Shown: in pieces, positions 1-6,787 of the stretch | How positions within the stretch are numbered: position 1 is the stretch's first letter | How the letters are laid out: the number at the start of each line of letters is the position of its first letter | Source of the DNA: an uncultured Collinsella sp. | GTDB taxonomy: Bacteria; Actinomycetota; Coriobacteriia; Coriobacteriales; Coriobacteriaceae | Length of the DNA: 8,604 bases | Direction: 5' to 3' | NCBI GenBank assembly: GCA_902478705.1 | Contig: CABSMB010000036.1 | Span: forward strand, 1-8,604 | Notes under the pieces: model-generated | The model's input: only the letters and a program-made list of their open reading frames with translations | The model's database searches: none | What the model was told of the DNA's origin: nothing | Translations under genes and position numbers: made by a program

Positions 1-1
1 C

Positions 2-706
2 GACATTATCGTGCTGGCCTGCTACCCCGAGGCCTGCATCGAGTGGCTCGAGGCGCACGCCCAGGCGCTCGCCGACGCCACCGATACCGAGGCAATCATG
101 GGCCCCGTGGTGATCGACACCGTGGGCGTCAAGGGCATCGTGTGCGAGCGCGCCTTCGAGCTTGCCCGCGAGCACGGTTTTTACTTTGTGGGCGCGCACC
201 CCATGGCGGGCACGCAGTTCTCGGGCTACGCGCATTCCCGCGCCGACCTGTTCCAGGGCGCACCGCTCGTGCTTGTGCCGCCCGCGGTGGACGACGCACT
301 TAAGCTGGAGCTTTTGGGCCAGGTACGCGAGATGGTGCGGCCCCTGGGCTTTGGCAAGTTCAGCGTGACCAGCGCCGCCGAGCACGACCGCGTCATCGCC
401 TTTACGAGCCAACTCGCGCACGTTGTCTCCAACGCCTACGTTAAGAGCCCGACCGCCCAAGTCCACCACGGTTTTTCGGCCGGCAGCTACCGCGATCTCA
501 CCCGTGTGGCGCACCTCAACCCGCAGATGTGGTCCGAGCTCATGATCGACGACGCCGACGCGCTCGCCTTCGAGATCGACCATCTGATCGAATCGCTCGG
601 CGCCTACAGCCGCGCGCTCAAGGACCGCGACCAGCGCTATCTGGAGAATCACCTTGCCGAGGGCGACCGCATCAAGCGCGCGCTCGACGACGAGGCCTCC
701 CACTAG
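2..706 (+). CDS. tyrA: Prephenate dehydrogenase, 5'-truncated by the window edge
   Basis: Oxidative decarboxylation of prephenate to 4-hydroxyphenylpyruvate, the tyrosine branch, in the cytoplasm. About 234 residues are visible, with codons in phase from base 2. The N-terminal GxGxxG nucleotide-binding strand is off the window, and the visible part begins at the next Rossmann strand (DIIVLACYP). The GTG at 11 is an internal valine, not a start. Family signatures are VGAHPMAGTQFSG (the HPM histidine at 197-199), then AEHDRVIAFTSQLAH (the last His at 419-421, at the place of the second His in the usual SHLPH motif), then DLTRVAHLNPQMW with the conserved Arg. SHLPH reads SQLAH here, and the usual DxxSxK reads DTVGVKG; I recall both variants from Clostridia-type TyrA. 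The chain ends soon after the helical dimer domain, so there is no C-terminal ACT domain. It lies 36 nt before aroB and probably shares its transcript. Prephenate versus arogenate specificity and NAD versus NADP use cannot be read from this part. Confidence 0.93.
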   Translation, partial: DIIVLACYPEACIEWLEAHAQALADATDTEAIMGPVVIDTVGVKGIVCERAFELAREHGFYFVGAHPMAGTQFSGYAHSRADLFQGAPLVLVPPAVDDALKLELLGQVREMVRPLGFGKFSVTSAAEHDRVIAFTSQLAHVVSNAYVKSPTAQVHHGFSAGSYRDLTRVAHLNPQMWSELMIDDADALAFEIDHLIESLGAYSRALKDRDQRYLENHLAEGDRIKRALDDEASH

Positions 707-742
707 ACCACCTATCACGCCAGGTCGAAAGGACCGAAGCTT

Positions 743-1849
743 ATGGCGATTACCATCGATATCGACACCGCACGCCCCTACCAGGTGCATGTGGGCACGT
801 TTTTGCTGGAGCAGGCGGGCCCGCTCGTACGCGCCCCCGCCGGCGGCTCCCGCGCCGTCATCGTGACGGACACCAACGTAGGTCCCCTCTACCAGATGCC
901 CGTCAAGCAGAGCCTGGAGGAAGCTGGCTATGAGGTGAGCATCTGCACCTTCGAGGCCGGCGAGGCCCATAAGCGTGCCGAGACCTACGTTGCCATCTTG
1001 GAGTTTGTGGCCGAGCACGAGCTTTCGCGCTCCGATGTGATCGTTGCGCTCGGCGGCGGCGTCGTGGGCGACGTGGCCGGCTTTGTGGCCGCCACCTACA
1101 TGCGCGGCTGCAAGTTTGTGCAGATCCCCACGAGCCTGCTTGCCATGGTGGATTCGTCGGTCGGCGGCAAGACGGCCATCGACCTGGCCGCCGGCAAGAA
1201 CCTCGCCGGCGCGTTTTGGCAGCCGAGCGTGGTTATCGCCGATGTGGGGTGCCTGGCCACCCTCACGCCCGAGCAGTTCGCCGACGGCTGCGGCGAAGTC
1301 GTCAAGCATGCCGTGATCGCCGATCCGGAGCTCTTCGCCGAGCTGGAGAAGACCCCGCTCACGCTTGAGCTGCTCAACCGCGACGTCGCCCGTGTGGCGA
1401 TCATCATCGCCCGCAATATCGACATTAAGCGCGCCGTGGTCGTTGCCGACGAGCGCGAAACCAATCGGCGCAAGCTCCTCAACTTTGGACACAGCGCCGG
1501 ACACGCCGTCGAGGCCTGCGAGCATTTTGAGCTCGGCCACGGCAACTGCGTGTCGATCGGCATGGGCATCATCACGCGCGCCGCGGCCCTGCATGGCGTT
1601 TGCGACGCCGAGCTGCCCGATCGCATTGAGGAGCTCTGCGCCCGTCACGGTCTCAAGACCCGCTGTGACTTGGATGCCGACGCCGTTTTTGCCGAGGCGC
1701 TCCACGACAAAAAGCGCACGGGCGACACCATCGACCTGGTGATTCCGCACGACATTGGGCGCTGCAGCATCGACCGCACGCCGCTTACCACCTTCCACGA
1801 TTTAATTGCCGAGGGCCTCGGCCAGAAGGGAGACGCTTCCGCATGCTAG
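743..1849 (+). CDS. aroB: 3-dehydroquinate synthase
   Basis: Converts DAHP to 3-dehydroquinate (step 2 of the shikimate pathway) using NAD+ and a divalent metal, normally Zn or Co; cytoplasmic. The 368 residues match the usual family length. The NAD-binding stretch ALGGGVVGDVAGF is near residues 102-114, followed by IPTSLLAMVDSSVGGKTAID (128-147) with the substrate-binding Lys. By family comparison the metal ligands are E185 (GCGEVVKHA), H250 (LNFGHSAGHAVE) and H266 (HGNCVSIGM). H250 and H266 are 16 residues apart, as in the fungal enzyme. The ATG at 743 is supported by AAAGGA at 728-733, nine bases upstream. The 3' end overlaps the aroA start by 7 nt, which suggests translational coupling. 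No catalytic residue appears to be missing. Confidence 0.97.
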   Translation: MAITIDIDTARPYQVHVGTFLLEQAGPLVRAPAGGSRAVIVTDTNVGPLYQMPVKQSLEEAGYEVSICTFEAGEAHKRAETYVAILEFVAEHELSRSDVIVALGGGVVGDVAGFVAATYMRGCKFVQIPTSLLAMVDSSVGGKTAIDLAAGKNLAGAFWQPSVVIADVGCLATLTPEQFADGCGEVVKHAVIADPELFAELEKTPLTLELLNRDVARVAIIIARNIDIKRAVVVADERETNRRKLLNFGHSAGHAVEACEHFELGHGNCVSIGMGIITRAAALHGVCDAELPDRIEELCARHGLKTRCDLDADAVFAEALHDKKRTGDTIDLVIPHDIGRCSIDRTPLTTFHDLIAEGLGQKGDASAC

Positions 1850-3162
1850 CCCGCATCACCCCGTCCCCGCTCAAGGGCACCGTTCCCGCCATCGCGTCAA
1901 AATCGATGGCGCATCGCCTCATCATCTGCGCCGCACTTGCCAACGGCGAGACGCACGTAACTTGCAACACCACCTGCGCGGACATTGAGGCCACCGTACG
2001 CTGCCTCACGGCGCTCGGCGCCCGCATTGAGTCCGTCGAGGACGGCTTCCAGGTCCACCCCACCATGAAGAGCGTTGAATTTGGCCTGCTCAAGGCCCTT
2101 GCCGGCGGCACGCTCGACTGCGGTGAGAGTGGCTCCACGCTGCGCTTTATGCTGCCCGTCGCCTGCGCGCTGGGTGCGGAGGCCACCTTTGTGGGCCAGG
2201 GTCGCCTGGGCGCCCGCCCGCTCTCCCCGCTCTCGGACGAGATCATTGCCGCCGGCTGCGACCTGCAGGGTCTGGGCGGTTTTCCGCTCAAGACGAGCGG
2301 CCGCATGCGCCCGGGCACTTTTGTGCTGCCGGGCAACGTGAGCTCGCAGTACATCTCCGGCCTGCTGCTGGCAGCCCCGCTGCTGGCACAGCCCTCCTGC
2401 GTGCAGGTGACCGGCCTCATCGAGAGCCGCCCCTACATCAACCTGACGATTCAAGCCATGAAGGCCTTCGGCGTCGAAGTCAATGTTGAGCGTATTCCGG
2501 CCAAGGACGGCCAGCCCGAGGTCACGAACTTCCGCGTGAGCAGCGGCTCGTACCGCACACCCGGCAGCGTGGCCGTCGAGGGCGACTGGTCCAACGCCGC
2601 CTTTTGGCTGTGCGCAGGCGCCATCGGCACCGACCCCATCACCGTTGAGGGCGTGTCGCTGAGCTCCGCGCAGGGCGACCGCAACGTGCTCGCCGCGCTC
2701 TCGCGCTTTGGCGCCCGCATCGTGCGCTCCACTAACGCCGCCACCGTGCAGTCCGACAAGCTCGCCGGCTTTGAGATGAGCGCCCACGATATCCCCGATC
2801 TGGTGCCCGTCATCTCTGCCGTGGCCTCGCTGGCGCAGGGCCGCACATTCATCCGCGACTGCGCGCGTCTGCGCATCAAGGAATCCGATCGCCTGGTCAC
2901 CACCACCCGCGAGCTCACCGCGCTGGGCGCACAGGTGCGCATTGCCGGCGACGACCTCATCATCAAGGGCGTCGATGCCTTTACCGGCGGCGAGGTCGAT
3001 TCGCACAACGACCATCGCATCGCCATGATGGCCGCTATCGCCGCGAGCCGCGCTACCGGCGAGGTCGTGATCCACGGCGCCGAGGCCGTCAACAAGTCCT
3101 ATCCCGATTTCTTCAACCACTACCGTCTGCTGGGCGGCAAGGTCACGCTCGAGGAGGAATAG
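1843..3162 (+). CDS. aroA: 3-phosphoshikimate 1-carboxyvinyltransferase (EPSP synthase)
   Basis: Transfers enolpyruvyl from PEP to shikimate 3-phosphate (step 6), the glyphosate target; cytoplasmic. The 439 residues are slightly longer than the typical ~430. Seen motifs: K20-S21 and R25 in SKSMAHR (shikimate-3-phosphate and PEP binding); the PEP loop CGESGSTLRF (residues 93-102); S167-S168-Q169; ESRPYINLT near 194-202; catalytic Asp expected at D319 in DIPDLVP; RIKESDRL with E347; and HNDHRIAM with H391-R392. The PEP loop differs from the E. coli GNAGTAMRP: the position of E. coli P101 is Phe102. The start ATG overlaps the aroB stop region, with AGAAGGGAG at 1824-1832 inside aroB as its ribosome-binding site. 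It is followed after one base by aroC. Confidence 0.97.
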   Translation: MLARITPSPLKGTVPAIASKSMAHRLIICAALANGETHVTCNTTCADIEATVRCLTALGARIESVEDGFQVHPTMKSVEFGLLKALAGGTLDCGESGSTLRFMLPVACALGAEATFVGQGRLGARPLSPLSDEIIAAGCDLQGLGGFPLKTSGRMRPGTFVLPGNVSSQYISGLLLAAPLLAQPSCVQVTGLIESRPYINLTIQAMKAFGVEVNVERIPAKDGQPEVTNFRVSSGSYRTPGSVAVEGDWSNAAFWLCAGAIGTDPITVEGVSLSSAQGDRNVLAALSRFGARIVRSTNAATVQSDKLAGFEMSAHDIPDLVPVISAVASLAQGRTFIRDCARLRIKESDRLVTTTRELTALGAQVRIAGDDLIIKGVDAFTGGEVDSHNDHRIAMMAAIAASRATGEVVIHGAEAVNKSYPDFFNHYRLLGGKVTLEEE

Positions 3163-3163
3163 C

Positions 3164-4261
3164 ATGTCCTCGACCTTTGGCAACGTCTTGCATCTGAGCA
3201 TCTTTGGCCAGTCGCACTCCCCCGCCATCGGCAGCTCGCTCGATGGCATTCCGGCAGGTATCGCCGTTGACCTGGAACAGCTGCAGACCTTTTTGGACCG
3301 TCGCGCCCCCGGCCGTGACGAGACCGCGACCAAGCGCCGCGAGGCCGATGCCGCGCACATCATCGCCGGCGTGATCGATGGACACACCACCGGCGCACCC
3401 ATCGCAGCGATCATCGAGAACACCAACACGCGCTCCAAGGACTACTCCGAACTGCGCCGCAAGCCCCGCCCAGGCCATGCGGATTTCCCGGCGCGCGTGA
3501 AGTACCACAACATGCACGACGTCGCCGGCGGCGGACACTTCTCCGGCCGCCTAACGGCGCCCTTGTGCATCGCCGGTGGCATTGCGCTGCAGGCTCTCGA
3601 GGCCCGTGGCATAAAGGTCATGGCGCACGTGGCGCAGATCGGCGGCATCTCCGACCTGCCCATGGACGATATGGTCTACCGCGAGGCCGACCGCAAGGCG
3701 ATCCTGGAGAACGACCTGCCGTGCATCGATCCTGCCGCCGCCGGCCGCATGCGCGAGGAAATCCTGGCCGCGCGCGATGAGCTCGACAGCATTGGCGGCA
3801 TCGTGGAGTGCGGCATCTACGGCCTGCCCGCGGGCATCGGCGACCCCATGTTCGACGGCATCGAGAACCGCATCGCGCAAATCGCGTTTGGCATGCCCGC
3901 CGTAAAGGGCGTGGAGTTTGGCATGGGCTTTGCCGTGGCCGCCATGCGCGGCAGCGAGAACAACGACCCGTATCGTATAGACGCCGAGACCGGCAAGATC
4001 GAGGTCGAGTCCAATAATGCCGGCGGCATCCTGGGCGGCATTTCGACCGGCGCGCCCGTCATGTGGCGCATGGCCGTAAAGCCGACGCCCTCCATCGGCC
4101 GTGAGCAGCAGACCGTGGACATGGATGCCATGGAAAATGCCGAGCTCTCGGTCCACGGCCGCCACGATCCCTGCATCGTCCCGCGCGCCGTCCCCGTAGC
4201 CGAAGCAGCCGCAGCCCTGGCCATCTGGGACGCCCTCCTCGAGGACGCCGCCCAGCGCTAA
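3164..4261 (+). CDS. aroC: Chorismate synthase
   Basis: Removes phosphate from EPSP to form chorismate (step 7) and needs reduced FMN; cytoplasmic, and the family is usually a tetramer. The 365 residues are normal for the family. The first signature is FGQSHSPAIGSSLDGIPAG (residues 14-32), a variant of GESHG with Gln16 and Ser19; H18 is kept. RPGHADF holds the second conserved His (H105). The stretch GGGHFSGRLTA (122-132) replaces the more common GGRSSARETA. The C-terminal signature RHDPCIVPRAVPVAEA is intact. ATG 3164 has a strong AGGAGG at 3152-3157, located in the last codons of aroA and six bases from the start; the stop-to-start gap is one base. The shikimate kinase, dehydrogenase and EPSP synthase that supply its substrate are encoded beside it. 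Confidence 0.97.
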   Translation: MSSTFGNVLHLSIFGQSHSPAIGSSLDGIPAGIAVDLEQLQTFLDRRAPGRDETATKRREADAAHIIAGVIDGHTTGAPIAAIIENTNTRSKDYSELRRKPRPGHADFPARVKYHNMHDVAGGGHFSGRLTAPLCIAGGIALQALEARGIKVMAHVAQIGGISDLPMDDMVYREADRKAILENDLPCIDPAAAGRMREEILAARDELDSIGGIVECGIYGLPAGIGDPMFDGIENRIAQIAFGMPAVKGVEFGMGFAVAAMRGSENNDPYRIDAETGKIEVESNNAGGILGGISTGAPVMWRMAVKPTPSIGREQQTVDMDAMENAELSVHGRHDPCIVPRAVPVAEAAAALAIWDALLEDAAQR

Positions 4262-4292
4262 CCCACTGACCCCACACCCACCCCGACACGTG

Positions 4293-4299
4293 AAAGGGG
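4293..4299 (+). promoter_or_regulatory. pheA ribosome-binding site (decides start)
   Basis: AAAGGGG lies five bases before ATG 4305. An in-frame GTG at 4290 would sit on this site and has only C-rich sequence upstream, so ATG 4305 is chosen as the start. The GGGG can pair with C-runs just upstream (ACCCC at 4269-4273 and 4280-4284), which might hide the site in the mRNA. Confidence 0.7.
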
Positions 4300-4304
4300 T
4301 CCCT

Positions 4305-5450
4305 ATGGACCTTGCTGACATCCGCCAGGCCATCGATGGCATCGACACCACGCTTCTCAACAGCTTTGTCGAGCGCATGGACATTGCCACCGAGGTCGCC
4401 AAGTCAAAAATCGAGATGGGCAAGGCCGTCTTCGACCCCGCCCGCGAGCGCTCCAAGCTCAACAACCTCGCCGGTCGCGCGCCCGAGCGCTATGAAGCGC
4501 AAACTATCACGCTGTTCCGCCTCCTCATGAGCATGAGCAAGGCCGAGCAGCAGCGCTACATCAACGAGCTCAAGGGCATGACGGTCTCGCAGAAGGCGCA
4601 CGCCACCGCAGCGCCCCTCGACACGCCCTTCCCCCAGACGGCCAGCGTCGCCTGTCAGGGCGTCGAGGGCGCTTACAGCCAAATCGCCGCGTGCAAGCTC
4701 TTCGACGTGCCCGATATCGCGTTCTTCGAGACCTTCGAGGGCGTCATGCGCGCTGTGCGCGACGGCTTCTGCGAGTTTGGCGTGCTGCCTATCGAAAACT
4801 CCACCGCCGGCTCCGTCAACGCCGTCTACGACCTGCTTGCCCAGTTCGACTTCCACATCGTGCGCTCGCTACGCCTCAAGATCGACCACAACCTGCTTGT
4901 AAAGCCCGGCACCAAGCTGCAGGACGTGCGCGAGGTCTACAGCCACGGCCAGGCCATCGCCCAGTGCGCGGGCTTTATCGAGGCGCACAGCCTGCACGCC
5001 ACCAAGTATCCCAACACGGCCATGTCGGCCGAGATGGTCGCCAACTCCGAGCACACCGACGTCGCCGCTATCGCCTCGCGCAGCTGCGCGTCGCTCTACG
5101 GTCTGGAGGTGCTGGAGCCCAACATTCAGGACTCGGACAACAACTACACGCGCTTCGTCGTCATCAGCAGCGTGCCTCGCGTCTACCCCGGCGCCAACCG
5201 CACCTCGCTCATGATCACCACAGCCAACGAACCGGGCGCTCTCTACCGCGTGCTCGAGCGCTTCTACGCGCTCAACATCAACCTCATCAAGCTCGAGAGC
5301 CGCCCCATCCCCGGGCGCGACTTTGAGTTTATGTTCTACTTTGACCTGGACTGCCCCTTTGGCAGCAAGGCCCTCGACGACTTACTCGATTCCATCGACG
5401 ACGTGTGCGAAAGCTTTACCTACTTTGGCAGCTACACGGAGGTGCTCTAG
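4305..5450 (+). CDS. pheA: Bifunctional chorismate mutase-prephenate dehydratase (P-protein)
   Basis: Isomerises chorismate to prephenate, then dehydrates and decarboxylates it to phenylpyruvate, the phenylalanine branch. The 381 residues hold three domains. (1) Residues 1 to ~90 are an AroQ-type chorismate mutase, with R7, R24, K35, D44, R47 and E48 at the places of E. coli R11, R28, K39, D48, R51 and E52. (2) Residues ~112-290 are prephenate dehydratase, with QGVEGAYSQ, PIENSTAGSV (162-171) and the catalytic T282-R283-F284. (3) Residues ~298-375 are an ACT domain with GAL (311-313) and ESRP (331-334), the motifs that bind phenylalanine in feedback-inhibited family members. Phe inhibition is therefore expected but not shown here. 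The gene begins 43 nt after aroC, and its stop TAG directly touches the aroEK ATG. Confidence 0.97.
   Translation: MDLADIRQAIDGIDTTLLNSFVERMDIATEVAKSKIEMGKAVFDPARERSKLNNLAGRAPERYEAQTITLFRLLMSMSKAEQQRYINELKGMTVSQKAHATAAPLDTPFPQTASVACQGVEGAYSQIAACKLFDVPDIAFFETFEGVMRAVRDGFCEFGVLPIENSTAGSVNAVYDLLAQFDFHIVRSLRLKIDHNLLVKPGTKLQDVREVYSHGQAIAQCAGFIEAHSLHATKYPNTAMSAEMVANSEHTDVAAIASRSCASLYGLEVLEPNIQDSDNNYTRFVVISSVPRVYPGANRTSLMITTANEPGALYRVLERFYALNINLIKLESRPIPGRDFEFMFYFDLDCPFGSKALDDLLDSIDDVCESFTYFGSYTEVL
5438..5443 (+). promoter_or_regulatory. aroEK ribosome-binding site inside pheA
   Basis: GGAGGT sits in the last codons of pheA, seven bases before ATG 5451. With the stop and start codons abutting (TAGATG), ribosomes ending pheA could reinitiate directly on the fusion gene. 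Confidence 0.7.
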
Positions 5451-6689
5451 ATGACCGATACCGCCGCTACCCGCCCCTACGGCTTGCTGGGCCGTGTGCT
5501 GGGCCACAGCTACACCCCGACCATCTACAAGGAGCTCGCGGGCCTGGAGTACGTGCGCTTTGAGCGCGAGCCCGAGGACCTCGAGGCCTTTATAACGGGC
5601 GACGAATGGGAGGGCACCAACGTGACCATCCCCTACAAGCGCGCCGTCATGGAGTACCTGGACGAACTGAGCCCGCTTGCCGAACGCATGGGCAACGTCA
5701 ACACGATCACGCGTCTGGCCGACGGTCGCCTGCGCGGCGACAACACCGACTACTTCGGTTTCCAGTGCCTGGTCGAGGAACTGGGTGTTGAAGTTGCCGG
5801 CAAGAAGGCTCTCGTGCTCGGCGCCACCGGAGGCGCCGGCACCACGGCAAGTATGGTGCTGGGCGACCTGGGCGCGATCGTTGTGCCCGTGGGACGCACG
5901 AGCGAGGTCAACTACAACAACATCGCGCAGCAGTCCGACGCCGCGCTGCTCGTCAACTGCACGCCCGCCGGCATGTTCCCCCACTGCCCCGACGCGCCTT
6001 GCACGCTCGAGGGGCTCAATGCGCTCGAGGGCGTCATCGATATCGTCTACAACCCCGCCCGCACGGGAATCATGCTCGAGGCCGAGCGCCGCGGCATCCC
6101 CTGCATCGGCGGCCTGCTGATGCTCGTGGCCCAGGCAGCGCAGGCCGTCGAGCGCTACACCGGCATGGTCACCCCGCGCGAGCGCATCCTGGACGTAACG
6201 GAGCGCCTGTCCAGGCATGAGCAGAACATCGCACTGATCGGCATGCCGGGCTCGGGCAAAACCCGCGTGGGCGAGCAGATCGCCCTTCTTACCGGCCGCG
6301 AGCATATCGACCTGGACCGCGCCCTCGAGGATCGCCTCGGCATGCCCTGCGCCGACTTTATCGTCGAGCGCGGTGAACCGGCCTTCCGCGAGCAGGAGAC
6401 GGCAGTCCTGGCCGACATCTCCAAACGTAGCGGACTGGTGTTGTCCACCGGCGGTGGCGTCGTCACGCGCGACGAGAACTACCCGCTGCTGCACCAGAAC
6501 AGCCAGATTGTGATGCTCAACCGCAAGCTCGATGAGCTCGCCCACAAGGGCCGCCCCATCACCGCTCGCGACGGCATCGATAAGCTGGCCGAGCAGCGCA
6601 TGCCGCGCTACCGCGCCTGGGCGGACTTCATCATCGACTCGCGCGACTGCGCCGCCAACACCGCCCGAGCCCTCCTCGACACCCTCTAA
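5451..6689 (+). CDS. aroEK: Fused shikimate dehydrogenase-shikimate kinase
   Basis: One 412-residue chain predicted to reduce 3-dehydroshikimate to shikimate with NADPH (step 4) and phosphorylate shikimate with ATP (step 5). AroE part (1 to ~250): LGHSYTP (17-23) for the usual HSxSP, NVTIPYK with catalytic K63, NVNTI (82-86), GDNTD with catalytic D100, dinucleotide loop GATGGAG (124-130), NCTPAGM (169-175), and GLLMLVAQAAQA near the end. AroK part (~257-412): Walker A GMPGSGKT (264-271), DLD (287-289) at the shikimate-binding DxD, FRxxE with R313, STGGGVV (332-338), lid GRPI with R368, and RMPRYRAWAD with R383. The two domains meet without a stop or internal start, and each has its key residues, so both activities are likely. 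I recall similar AroE-AroK fusions with a TGGGVVTRxENYPLLHQN-type kinase in Clostridia; I could not check this. The symbol is a convenience for aroE plus aroK. Confidence 0.95.
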   Translation: MTDTAATRPYGLLGRVLGHSYTPTIYKELAGLEYVRFEREPEDLEAFITGDEWEGTNVTIPYKRAVMEYLDELSPLAERMGNVNTITRLADGRLRGDNTDYFGFQCLVEELGVEVAGKKALVLGATGGAGTTASMVLGDLGAIVVPVGRTSEVNYNNIAQQSDAALLVNCTPAGMFPHCPDAPCTLEGLNALEGVIDIVYNPARTGIMLEAERRGIPCIGGLLMLVAQAAQAVERYTGMVTPRERILDVTERLSRHEQNIALIGMPGSGKTRVGEQIALLTGREHIDLDRALEDRLGMPCADFIVERGEPAFREQETAVLADISKRSGLVLSTGGGVVTRDENYPLLHQNSQIVMLNRKLDELAHKGRPITARDGIDKLAEQRMPRYRAWADFIIDSRDCAANTARALLDTL

Positions 6690-6724
6690 CCTACCAAAAA
6701 GGGACAGGTTAATTTTGGCAGGTT
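6688..6724 (+). other. Hairpin between aroEK and aroQ, possible weak terminator or attenuator
   Basis: AACCTACCAAAA (6688-6699) pairs with TTTTGGCAGGTT (6713-6724), giving 12 pairs with one A-C mismatch and a 13-nt loop carrying GGGACAGG. It starts within the aroEK stop codon and is followed by TTATCT, a poor U-tract. It could reduce read-through into aroQ, stabilise the upstream mRNA, or be part of a dispersed repeat. The rest of the gap, up to the aroQ ribosome-binding site, shows nothing recognisable. Confidence 0.45.
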
Positions 6725-6774
6725 TTATCTGGGCAAATGCCGCAGACTGTAAGCCCCGCCGCCAACCAGACCAC

Positions 6775-6780
6775 AAAGGA
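6775..6780 (+). promoter_or_regulatory. aroQ ribosome-binding site (decides start)
   Basis: AAAGGA is seven bases before ATG 6788. The frame is open back to an ATG at 6737, but that start would add 17 residues that do not look like the family and has no purine-rich site ahead of it. Confidence 0.7.
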
Positions 6781-6787
6781 CGCAACC

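Noticed and set aside
11..13. GTG as a start for tyrA
   Set aside because: It falls inside the Rossmann strand IIVLACYP. The frame is open to the window edge, and the family needs about 60 more N-terminal residues.
1897..3438. 513-codon open frame on the minus strand
   Set aside because: It lies opposite aroA and the start of aroC, which have full family signatures. The translation is low-complexity Ala/Gly/Val/His, typical of the antisense of G+C-rich codons, with no ribosome-binding site or domain.
4290..4292. GTG as a start for pheA
   Set aside because: It overlaps the AAAGGGG ribosome-binding site of ATG 4305 and has only C-rich sequence upstream.
6715..6743. TTGGCA as a -35 box for an aroQ promoter
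   Set aside because: The sequence 16-18 nt downstream (around TGCCGC) has no resemblance to a -10 box.
5382..6785. 467-codon open frame on the minus strand
   Set aside because: It is antisense to aroEK, compositionally biased and has no recognisable motif, so it is a shadow of third-position G+C.
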